DNA of 6,845 bases from Beijerinckiaceae bacterium (GTDB lineage Bacteria > Pseudomonadota > Alphaproteobacteria > Rhizobiales > Beijerinckiaceae). Under the pieces are notes generated by a model that worked only from the letters and a program-made list of their open reading frames with translations, did no database searches and was not told the origin of the DNA. This document shows positions 1 to 5,147 of this stretch, piece by piece (within the stretch, counting starts at the first letter, position 1; every line of letters begins with the position of its first letter). The stretch lies in the NCBI GenBank assembly GCA_947456315.1, contig CANGRU010000090.1, positions 1 to 6,845 of the forward strand. The letters run 5' to 3'. Both the position numbers and the translations under genes were made by a program.

Positions 1-350
1 TCATGCAATTCGCGCAAACCCTTGTCGGTGATCGTGTCATCAATATTGGCAACCGCACGATAAGCGCCGTTCGACTGGGCAATCGCATCGAGTGCAACAC
101 GATTGTCGGTGCCATGCGCGGAGGCATTCACAATCACCGCGCGCTCAATGCCCAAAATGCCATGGAGTTTACGAAACGCCTCGAGCGGCGCATCGGGCGG
201 CGTATACGTGCGGTCGGGCGCGTAAGGATATTTATCGCCCGGCCCAAAGATGTGGCAATGTGCATCGGTGGATTTCGGCGGTAGTTTGAACTTCGGTGTT
301 TTGGTGTGCGGATCAGGGCCGGGAATGGTGGGCGTAAAGGTCACGTGCAT
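1..350 (-). CDS. LigI-like amidohydrolase (2-pyrone-4,6-dicarboxylate lactonase type), 3' end outside window
   Basis: Only the first 116 residues are inside the window. They read as the N-terminus of a TIM-barrel amidohydrolase of the 2-pyrone-4,6-dicarboxylate hydrolase / 4-sulfomuconolactone hydrolase family. Seen: STDAHCHIFGP (residues 27-37) with the HxH pair H31 and H33 that ends barrel strand 1, then YPYAPDRTYTPPDAPLE (41-57) and HGTDNR (79-84), all family hallmarks. Members hydrolyse lactone rings of aromatic-degradation intermediates in the cytoplasm. The start at 350 is chosen because AAGGAG lies just upstream and the protein begins at a normal distance before the first motif. The gene follows the DUF1932 oxidoreductase by 7 bases, so the two are almost surely one transcript. 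The exact substrate is unknown; many relatives are annotated only as amidohydrolase family protein. Confidence 0.88.
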   Translation of the reverse strand, partial: MHVTFTPTIPGPDPHTKTPKFKLPPKSTDAHCHIFGPGDKYPYAPDRTYTPPDAPLEAFRKLHGILGIERAVIVNASAHGTDNRVALDAIAQSNGAYRAVANIDDTITDKGLRELH

Positions 351-353
351 CTG

Positions 354-359
354 CTCCTT
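354..359 (-). promoter_or_regulatory. Ribosome binding site overlapping the upstream stop codon
   Basis: The minus strand reads TAAGGAGCAGATG. TAA (360-358) is the stop of the oxidoreductase and shares its last two bases with AAGGAG, the Shine-Dalgarno of the amidohydrolase. The spacer to ATG is only 3 bases, which is short. The arrangement points to translational coupling of the two genes. Confidence 0.65.
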
Positions 360-1170
360 ACAATCCGGCTTTGCCAGCCCCGCGCGTTTGCGCATCGGCG
401 ACCGCCAGTTCCAACTCATTGTTCATGCCGAGATCTGCCACCATAGCCGCAGCTTCGCGCATTTCAGCGCCACGGCGCACACCATGCTGGCGCACGCGGC
501 CTGCCATATCGACTGACAGCTGGCGCCAATCGATCGACGGATAGCTCGCATCCAGTGAGCCGAACACTTCCTTTTCGACATTCCAGTCTTTGGCCGCTTT
601 GGCGCAATCGACAATCAAGGCTTCAATGCCCTTGATCATGATCGAACGGCACAATTTCATCGCCGATGCGCGTCCATATTCGCTGGCCACGGGCGAGATA
701 TTCATGCCCAAAGAATTGAGCTTGGGTGCGAGCTCTTCAGCTTTCGGACCACCGCCCAGAATTTGCACTTTGATGCCGGGGCCCGGCACAGGTGCCATCA
801 CGGCACCTTCGACATAATGCGCACCTGTGGGGGCCACAATGCCGGCCGCCTCGCGCTTGGTGTTGGGCGCTGCTGAATTGACGTCGAGAAAATATTGTCC
901 GGCCTTCAACCAAGTGGCGGCTTGGGTGGCGACCTCTTTTACCTTGTCTGCGGTGACCGCGCTGATGATGACATCAGCGCCCTCGCCTGCTTCAGCCGCA
1001 CTCGCGCAAAGCCGGATGCCATCGCGTTCGGCAGCGGCAAGATGGGCTTGGCTGCGCGCTGCATCGGCAAAAAGAATATCAAAGGCCGTGATGCTGCTGG
1101 CCCCTTGGGCTTTCAGCTCGCGGGCAAAAATCTGGCCGACTTCGCCATAGCCGATGAGGGTTATGTTCAT
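358..1170 (-). CDS. DUF1932 / 6-phosphogluconate dehydrogenase-like NAD(P)-dependent oxidoreductase
   Basis: A 270-residue cytoplasmic oxidoreductase of the beta-hydroxyacid dehydrogenase superfamily. The N-terminal Rossmann fold starts at MNITLIGYGEVGQ, giving the GxGxxG turn G7-G9-G12; D31 at the end of the second strand suggests NAD rather than NADP. Later motifs are DVNSAAPNTK (96-105) and EGAVMAPVPGPG (121-132), in the places of the substrate-binding segments of HIBADH-type enzymes. K172 in AMKLCRS (170-176) is the probable catalytic lysine. The C-terminal part, with HGVRRGAEMREAA (229-241), matches DUF1932. Length is normal for the family. The start at 1170 gives a complete Rossmann strand, though the upstream AGGAAAGGG is only a modest ribosome binding site. 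The gene leads a two-gene operon with the LigI-like hydrolase, so it likely oxidises or reduces a hydroxyacid in the same pathway. Substrate unknown. Confidence 0.9.
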   Translation of the reverse strand: MNITLIGYGEVGQIFARELKAQGASSITAFDILFADAARSQAHLAAAERDGIRLCASAAEAGEGADVIISAVTADKVKEVATQAATWLKAGQYFLDVNSAAPNTKREAAGIVAPTGAHYVEGAVMAPVPGPGIKVQILGGGPKAEELAPKLNSLGMNISPVASEYGRASAMKLCRSIMIKGIEALIVDCAKAAKDWNVEKEVFGSLDASYPSIDWRQLSVDMAGRVRQHGVRRGAEMREAAAMVADLGMNNELELAVADAQTRGAGKAGL

Positions 1171-1303
1171 GATCTGCCGCCCTTTCCTGTGACGCCGTTG
1201 CGCGAACCGTAATTATTTGCCGCAAACCATGCAAGCTGGACGCTTGGGCCTTGCCTCGCCCGTCCCTGCCCTTAAAAATGCTTCACAAAATGTGGAGGAC
1301 GAT
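1171..1303. promoter_or_regulatory. Divergent control region between the oxidoreductase and the D-2-hydroxyacid dehydrogenase
   Basis: These 133 bases must carry promoters for both directions. On the plus strand TTGCCT (1251-1256) and TAAAAA (1273-1278) are 16 bases apart, a weak sigma70 candidate. On the minus strand AATAAT (complement of 1212-1217) could be a -10 box but has no good -35. A perfect dyad, CAAGC-TGGAC-GCTTG, lies at 1232-1246, between the two candidates, and could be an operator. All these assignments are by eye. Confidence 0.4.
1294..1298 (+). promoter_or_regulatory. Strong ribosome binding site that sets the dehydrogenase start
   Basis: GGAGG lies 5 bases before the ATG at 1304. 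It favours that start over the in-frame upstream ATG at 1229 and the alternative start at 1217, which have no comparable site. Confidence 0.8.
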
Positions 1304-2257
1304 ATGCGGCTTGCCATTCTCGACGATTACCAAAACCTCGCCTTGTCTTTTGCCGACTGGACAAAGGTGAAAGAGAAGATGGACATCACCGTCTTCACCC
1401 AGAACATTGCCAGTGTCGATGAGGCCGCCAAGACACTCGAACCCTTTGATGTGATCATCATGATGCGCGAGCGCATGCCGATCCGCCGCGATCTGATCGA
1501 GCGCCTGCCCAATCTGAAAATGATTCTCACCACAGGCGCGCAAAATCGCGGTTTGGATGTCGAAGCCTGTCACGCCCGCGGTGTGCTCGTCACCCATACC
1601 AGCAATATTCTGGCGCAAGCCACCACGCTTGAATTGACTTGGGCGCTCATTCTGGCAGCTGCACGCAATCTGCCGCATGAAGATCGCATCATCCGCGAAG
1701 GCGGCTGGCAAGACACGCTGGGCATGCGGCTCGTCAATCGCACGCTGGGCCTGTGCGGCTTTGGCAAACTGGGCACGGCTGTTGCCAAAATCGGTCAAGG
1801 CTTTGGCATGAAGACCATTGCCTGGAGCCAGAATCTCACACCAGAAAAAGCCGCAGCCGGTGGCGCTGAACTTGTCAGCAAAGACGAGCTCTTCGCCCGC
1901 TCGGATGTGCTCTCGGTTCATCTGGTATTGTCGGAGCGCACGACCAATCTGGTTGGTGCCAAAGAATTCGCGCTGATGAAATCTGATGCCATCTTCGTCA
2001 ACACGTCACGTGGACCTATTGTCGATGAAGCCGCCTTGATCGACACGATGCAGCGCCGCGCCATTCGCCGCGCGGCCCTTGATGTGTTCAACATCGAACC
2101 TCTGCCCAAAGGTCATGCTCTGACCAAGCTCGACAATGTCGTCTTGAGCCCGCATCTGGGCTATGCGTCCGAAGACAATGTGCGCCAGTATTTTGTCGAT
2201 GCCGTGGAAAATCTGGAAGCCTGGCTCGCCGGCAAACCGATCCGGGTTTTGTCGTAA
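1304..2257 (+). CDS. D-2-hydroxyacid dehydrogenase family protein
   Basis: A 317-residue NAD(P)-dependent dehydrogenase that interconverts a D-2-hydroxyacid and its 2-oxoacid. The start at 1304 has GGAGG 5 bases upstream and gives MRLAILDDYQN, a typical first strand; the frame stays open back to 1217, but those 29 residues look unlike protein. Seen: the nucleotide-binding loop GLCGFGKLG (149-157) with G152-G154-G157; NTSRG with catalytic R236; DVFNIEPLP with E265; and SPHLGYAS with H284. These form the Arg-Glu-His set of the family. After the second Rossmann strand the usual acidic residue is absent (AWSQNLT, 173-179), so NADP use is possible. The gene is divergent from the DUF1932-LigI pair and may share its regulation. 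Substrate not determinable; formate, glycerate and lactate dehydrogenases are distant relatives. Confidence 0.9.
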   Translation: MRLAILDDYQNLALSFADWTKVKEKMDITVFTQNIASVDEAAKTLEPFDVIIMMRERMPIRRDLIERLPNLKMILTTGAQNRGLDVEACHARGVLVTHTSNILAQATTLELTWALILAAARNLPHEDRIIREGGWQDTLGMRLVNRTLGLCGFGKLGTAVAKIGQGFGMKTIAWSQNLTPEKAAAGGAELVSKDELFARSDVLSVHLVLSERTTNLVGAKEFALMKSDAIFVNTSRGPIVDEAALIDTMQRRAIRRAALDVFNIEPLPKGHALTKLDNVVLSPHLGYASEDNVRQYFVDAVENLEAWLAGKPIRVLS

Positions 2258-2274
2258 CACTGGCGCCACCCCGC

Positions 2275-2393
2275 CCCTCTCCCGCGTGCGGGAGAGGGTG
2301 CCTCGCAGCGCGAGGCGGGTGAGGGTGAGTGCAGCTGGACCGCCCTCATCCAGTTGCCTTCGGCAACCACCTTCTCCCGCGTGCGGGAGAAGG
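2275..2393. repeat. Nested palindromic repeat in the convergent intergenic region
   Basis: The 145-base gap between convergent genes is mostly a symmetric array of inverted repeats. Hairpin 1 is CCCTCTCCCGC-GT-GCGGGAGAGGG (2275-2298). Next is CCTCGC-AGC-GCGAGG (2301-2315). GGGTGAGGG (2317-2325) can pair with CCCTCATCC (2343-2351) with one G-T pair. Then GTTGCC-TTC-GGCAAC (2353-2367), and hairpin 2, CCTTCTCCCGC-GT-GCGGGAGAAGG (2370-2393). The two outer hairpins are near copies, so the left arm of one can also pair with the right arm of the other. Such CCCTC/GAGGG-rich hairpins are common interspersed repeats in alphaproteobacteria and gammaproteobacteria (from memory). No T-run follows either strand, so it is not a classical terminator, but in this position it may end or insulate transcription from both sides. 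Confidence 0.8.
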
Positions 2394-2402
2394 AAAAAGC
2401 CC

Positions 2403-2657
2403 TCACGCGTGTTCTTTTTCGCCCGTTTCAAGTGCTGCCAAAATGCTGGCCACCAGCGCACGCGCTGATTCAGCCGACATTTCAACCGCCACTTTGCGCG
2501 TCGTATCACCCGACATGAAATCAATCGACAAAGCGTGGTCGAGAGATGCATGGAACGGGTGATCGAAATAGACATGCGCGGCGGTGACATTGGACCATCC
2601 GCCAGCGCCCTTGGCCGATCCGAAAATTTCGGTTTTTTCGGTGATGTAAGAGCACAT
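2403..2657 (-). CDS. Small conserved protein resembling DUF6295
   Basis: An 84-residue protein beginning MCSYITEKTEIFGSAKGAGG. The pattern of a short start, GSxKGxxGW (13-21), VYFDHPFHA (29-37), a strand ending LSIDF (43-47) and a C-terminal helix SAESARALVASILAALE (61-77) recalls DUF6295; this is from memory, not a search. Function unknown. It has no signal peptide or membrane segment and looks like a small cytoplasmic alpha/beta protein. Histidines H28, H33, H36 and H41 with D32 and D40 cluster in 14 residues and could bind a metal or line a small-molecule pocket. It starts 11 bases after the dienelactone hydrolase stop, with AAGGG about 9 bases before the ATG, so the two are co-transcribed and probably work together. 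It ends 9 bases from the convergent repeat. Confidence 0.8.
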   Translation of the reverse strand: MCSYITEKTEIFGSAKGAGGWSNVTAAHVYFDHPFHASLDHALSIDFMSGDTTRKVAVEMSAESARALVASILAALETGEKEHA

Positions 2658-2668
2658 GGACGAAGCCC

Positions 2669-3415
2669 TTAAGCCAGATGTTTGCGATAGAAGGCGTAGA
2701 CCTTCTGCCAGCCATCATTGGCCTGCTCGACACGATAGGCCGGACGCTCAGCAGCAAAGAACGCATGACCCGCGCCATCATAACGATGGAACTCATACTG
2801 CTTGCCGCAAGCTTTCAGCTTGGCTTCAAGCGTGTCGACCTGTGCGGGTGACGGGTTCTTGTCTTCATTGCCAAACAGACCCAGCAACGGCGCCTTCAAT
2901 CCGTCTGTCAGATCAATCGGGGCCACCGGACGCAACGCTGTGAGTTGGGTCGGATCATCGACCACCACATTGCCACCCCAGCAATTGACGGCAGCATCCA
3001 CGCCCTCAAGACGGCACGATGCGAGAAATGTGTGGCGACCACCCGAGCAGAAACCGATCATACCGACTTTGCCATTGGAGCCGGGCTGCGCACGCAAAAA
3101 CGCCATCGCGCCTTTCACATCACCCACGACTTCATCATCGGAAACGCCACCAGCGGCACGCGCCTTTGCGGCGAGATCATCCGGCGTGCCGGGGCCGAGG
3201 CGGTGATAGAGATGGTGCGAAATGCAGGCAAAGCCCTGATGCGCCAGCTTGCGCACCGCTTCCATCGTCCAATCATCCCAACCGGGCATGTGATGGATCA
3301 GCACGACACCGGGAAACGGGCCCGGACCTGAGGGACGCGCATAATAAGCTTCAACTTTTTCGCCCTTATTGCCCGTGATGGTGACAATCTCAGCGATCAT
3401 TCCGCGATAGGTCAT
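2669..3415 (-). CDS. Dienelactone hydrolase family protein
   Basis: A 248-residue cytoplasmic alpha/beta hydrolase. The nucleophile elbow is GFCSGG (121-126), so the nucleophile is cysteine C123, as in true dienelactone hydrolases. D185 (GNEDKNPSP, 182-190) and H217 (GAGHAFF, 214-220) complete the Cys-Asp-His triad in the correct order and spacing. The oxyanion region reads LIHHMPGWDDW (39-49); where the Pseudomonas enzyme has the activating Glu36, alignment by eye puts H42, so activity may differ from the classical 4-carboxymethylenebutenolide hydrolysis. Family members open lactones or cleave esters in aromatic catabolism. The start at 3415 is supported by GGGAGGA (3431-3425) about 9 bases upstream. 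The small DUF6295-like gene follows directly. It lies 58 bases after the helix-hairpin-helix gene, so read-through from the damage-type promoter there is possible. Confidence 0.9.
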   Translation of the reverse strand: MTYRGMIAEIVTITGNKGEKVEAYYARPSGPGPFPGVVLIHHMPGWDDWTMEAVRKLAHQGFACISHHLYHRLGPGTPDDLAAKARAAGGVSDDEVVGDVKGAMAFLRAQPGSNGKVGMIGFCSGGRHTFLASCRLEGVDAAVNCWGGNVVVDDPTQLTALRPVAPIDLTDGLKAPLLGLFGNEDKNPSPAQVDTLEAKLKACGKQYEFHRYDGAGHAFFAAERPAYRVEQANDGWQKVYAFYRKHLA

Positions 3416-3424
3416 TTTCTTGTT

Positions 3425-3431
3425 TCCTCCC
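3425..3431 (-). promoter_or_regulatory. Ribosome binding site of the dienelactone hydrolase
   Basis: GGGAGGA on the minus strand lies 9 bases before the ATG at 3415 and is the best Shine-Dalgarno match among the minus-strand genes. A possible -35 TTGACT (3477-3472) overlaps the stop of the preceding gene, but no convincing -10 was found at the right distance. Confidence 0.65.
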
Positions 3432-3473
3432 GAAAATTCTCAAGGGCGATGCTTAAGAAAAAGGGAGAGAAAG

Positions 3474-3761
3474 TCAAAGGCTCTGGGCACCTTCAAACAA
3501 GGCCAATTGGGGAACCGTAGGTAGCTTGGGACGGGCATGCACAAGCGGGTTCCAATCCCGCGTCATGATGTAGGGCCGTGCCCATCTGAGGCCCCTTGTG
3601 AGGCGGGCGACATCCGCCAGTCGCAACGCCTGCCCGCGCCGCCCTTTGAGAATCCGCTCGACACTTTTCTCGCCCAGACCCGGCACCTGCAGAAGAAGTT
3701 TGCGCGGCGCCCGATTGACATCGACCGGCGTGACAACTGGCCCCTTCAACTTCTGCAACAT
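3474..3761 (-). CDS. Small helix-hairpin-helix protein, like the C-terminal domain of a radical-SAM DNA repair family
   Basis: A 95-residue basic protein. Residues 12-38 form a helix-hairpin-helix: PVDVNRAPRKLLLQ, then the hairpin VPGLGEKSVERIL (26-38) with PGLG at 27-30; this motif binds the DNA backbone without sequence preference. The rest, RLADVARLTRGLRWARPYI (47-65), TRDWNP (67-72) and the tail QLALF (85-89), resembles the C-terminus of the putative DNA modification/repair radical SAM protein family (TIGR03916 as I recall). The catalytic half with its CxxxCxxC cluster is absent: an in-frame TGA lies 7 codons before the ATG. It is therefore either a stand-alone domain or a remnant. The ribosome binding site is poor (GGGG about 8 bases upstream). 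A LexA box and a sigma70 promoter lie directly upstream, suggesting SOS control and favouring a living gene. Function unproven. Confidence 0.65.
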   Translation of the reverse strand: MLQKLKGPVVTPVDVNRAPRKLLLQVPGLGEKSVERILKGRRGQALRLADVARLTRGLRWARPYIMTRDWNPLVHARPKLPTVPQLALFEGAQSL

Positions 3762-3780
3762 GAACCAACCCCGCTTATTT

Positions 3781-3795
3781 GTTCATGTTTTGTTC
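3781..3795. promoter_or_regulatory. LexA (SOS) operator, alphaproteobacterial type
   Basis: The plus strand reads GTTC-ATGTTTT-GTTC, an exact match to GTTC-N7-GTTC, the known LexA box of alphaproteobacteria; the minus strand is GAACAAAACATGAAC. It ends 19 bases before the start of the helix-hairpin-helix gene and overlaps the -10 box of that gene's promoter, the position expected for repression. No plus-strand gene starts nearby, so this small gene is the natural target. Confidence 0.75.
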
Positions 3796-3820
3796 TATCC
3801 TGAAACGAGCAAATTGTCAA
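3792..3820 (-). promoter_or_regulatory. Sigma70 promoter of the helix-hairpin-helix gene
   Basis: On the minus strand a perfect -35 TTGACA (3820-3815) is followed after exactly 17 bases by TAGAAC (3797-3792), which matches the -10 consensus at 4 of 6 positions. The predicted transcript start is near 3785, about 24 bases before the ATG at 3761. The -10 box shares the bases GAAC with the LexA box, so bound LexA would block RNA polymerase. Confidence 0.65.
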
Positions 3821-3851
3821 GCTCACCCCTCCTCGCAATGACGACGTGTGC

Positions 3852-5075
3852 TCACCCCAGCGCGTCACGCTTGTACAATTGCGGGAAGAAACGGGCGCAG
3901 GCGATGGCCACGAGAATGGTGCCCACACCGCCCGCCACCACAGCAGGCACTGGCCCGACCAGCGCCGCCAGCGTACCGGATTCGAACTCGCCCAATTCAT
4001 TCGAGCCGCCGATGAACAGCATATTGACCGCTGACACGCGCCCGCGCATTTCATCGGGTGTCTCGATCTGGATGAGCGTCGAGCGGATGAAGACGCTGAC
4101 CATGTCGGAGGCGCCCAGCACAAACAGAAAACCCAGCGCGACATAAAAATTCGTCGACAGGCCAAAGCCGATCGTCGCCAAACCAAACAGCGCCACCACT
4201 TGGAACAGCCGCAAGCCCGCTTGTCGTTGCAGCGGATAATGCGCCAGCAGGATTGACGTGATGAAAGCCCCCACCGCAGGGGCCGAGCGCAACAGACCGA
4301 GCCCAAACGGATCAACCAGAAAAATATCCGCCGCATAAATGGGCAAAAGTGCCGTTGCACCACCCAGCAAGACAGCAAACAAATCGAGCGTGATCGCCCC
4401 CAGAATAATCGGCTTGGAGAAGATAAAGCGCAGGCCCGCCGTCATATATTCATAAGTCAGCTTGTCAGGACGGTTGGTGATGGGGCGCGGTGTCATCACA
4501 AAATAGGACACGAAACTCACACCAAAGCAGAGTGCCGTCACACCAAAGACAACATCCGGCCCCAGCGCATAGAGCAAACCGCCAATGGCCGGACCTGCAA
4601 TGGTGGCTGTCTGATAGGCTGAAGAGCTGAGCGCAATCGCATTGCTCAACGTGTCACTGGGGACGAGGCTGGGAATGAACGCACCCCCCGCCGCACCCGA
4701 GAAAGCACGCGCCACACCGAAAACGACAATCAGCACATAAAGAAACGACACACTCACTGTCTCGGTCGCCGCGGCAATAAACAATGCCACCGCCGCCGAG
4801 GTCGACAGGAATGTGCACAGGGCCATAATTTTCTTGCGCGGAAACATATCCGCCACCTGTCCTGCGGGCAGCGCCAGCAGAAAATTCGGCAGGAAAATGC
4901 ACAGCCCTACAAGCCCCAGCGCAAAAGCACTGCCGGTGAGGGAATAAACCAGCCAGCCGATCGCCACATCGACCATCTGCACAGCCAGCGCATTAAAGGT
5001 CCGGCCAATGTAAAAGGCGGTGAAATCGCGGTAACGGAAGGCAGCAAAGCCGCCAGAACTAGCCAAGGGAAACAC
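3852..5075 (-). CDS. MFS transporter (MFS_3 / EntS-like exporter family)
   Basis: A 407-residue inner-membrane transporter with about 10-12 hydrophobic segments, a normal length for the major facilitator superfamily. Seen: a short basic cytoplasmic N-terminus with FRYRDF (13-18); motif A in the first cytoplasmic loop, GQVADMFPRKK (72-82); a motif-C-like GPAIGG (161-166); and the segment TPDEMRGRVSAVNMLF (339-354) followed by GGSNELGEFESG (356-367), characteristic of the MFS_3 group that includes the enterobactin exporter EntS. Members usually export small molecules by proton antiport. The start is GTG at 5075, chosen because it places FRYRDF at the usual distance from the N-terminus; its ribosome binding site is weak. 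It lies 72 bases after the LysR gene on the same strand, so LysR may control it. Cargo unknown: a pathway intermediate or a toxic compound are both possible. Confidence 0.88.
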   Translation of the reverse strand: MFPLASSGGFAAFRYRDFTAFYIGRTFNALAVQMVDVAIGWLVYSLTGSAFALGLVGLCIFLPNFLLALPAGQVADMFPRKKIMALCTFLSTSAAVALFIAAATETVSVSFLYVLIVVFGVARAFSGAAGGAFIPSLVPSDTLSNAIALSSSAYQTATIAGPAIGGLLYALGPDVVFGVTALCFGVSFVSYFVMTPRPITNRPDKLTYEYMTAGLRFIFSKPIILGAITLDLFAVLLGGATALLPIYAADIFLVDPFGLGLLRSAPAVGAFITSILLAHYPLQRQAGLRLFQVVALFGLATIGFGLSTNFYVALGFLFVLGASDMVSVFIRSTLIQIETPDEMRGRVSAVNMLFIGGSNELGEFESGTLAALVGPVPAVVAGGVGTILVAIACARFFPQLYKRDALG

Positions 5076-5133
5076 CTGATCTCGTGCGGCGCACGCGCCT
5101 GAAGGGTCACAACTTCTCTATGCGGGGGGATTG

Positions 5134-5139
5134 TGTCAA
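5134..5139 (-). promoter_or_regulatory. Possible -35 element for the MFS gene
   Basis: A perfect TTGACA lies on the minus strand in the 72-base gap between the LysR and MFS genes. No good -10 box stands at 16-18 bases; TAGAGA is present but only 13 bases away. The MFS gene may have its own weak or activator-dependent promoter, or be read through from LysR. Confidence 0.25.
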
Positions 5140-5147
5140 ATCAAGGC

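Noticed and set aside
1217..1303. N-terminal extension of the dehydrogenase
   Set aside because: The 29 extra residues have no family similarity, and the strong GGAGG at 1294-1298 fixes the start at 1304.
1283..1921. Minus-strand open frame of 212 codons opposite the D-2-hydroxyacid dehydrogenase
   Set aside because: The plus strand carries all catalytic motifs of the dehydrogenase. The antisense product has no recognisable motif.
2275..2393. CRISPR array
   Set aside because: The repeated hairpins are two inverted units in mirror order, not regularly spaced direct repeats with unique spacers.
2006..2590. Minus-strand open frame of 194 codons crossing the repeat region
   Set aside because: It runs through the palindromic repeat and through two real genes in other frames. 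The translated repeat part is low-complexity sequence typical of such elements.
3472..3477. Promoter for the dienelactone hydrolase at TTGACT
   Set aside because: No acceptable -10 box lies 16-18 bases downstream; read-through from the upstream gene is at least as likely.
3598..4146. Plus-strand open frame of 182 codons over the HhH-MFS gap
   Set aside because: It overlaps two minus-strand genes with clear family motifs, and its product is a Ser/Thr/Pro-rich shadow. The LexA box and promoter lie inside it, which does not support coding.
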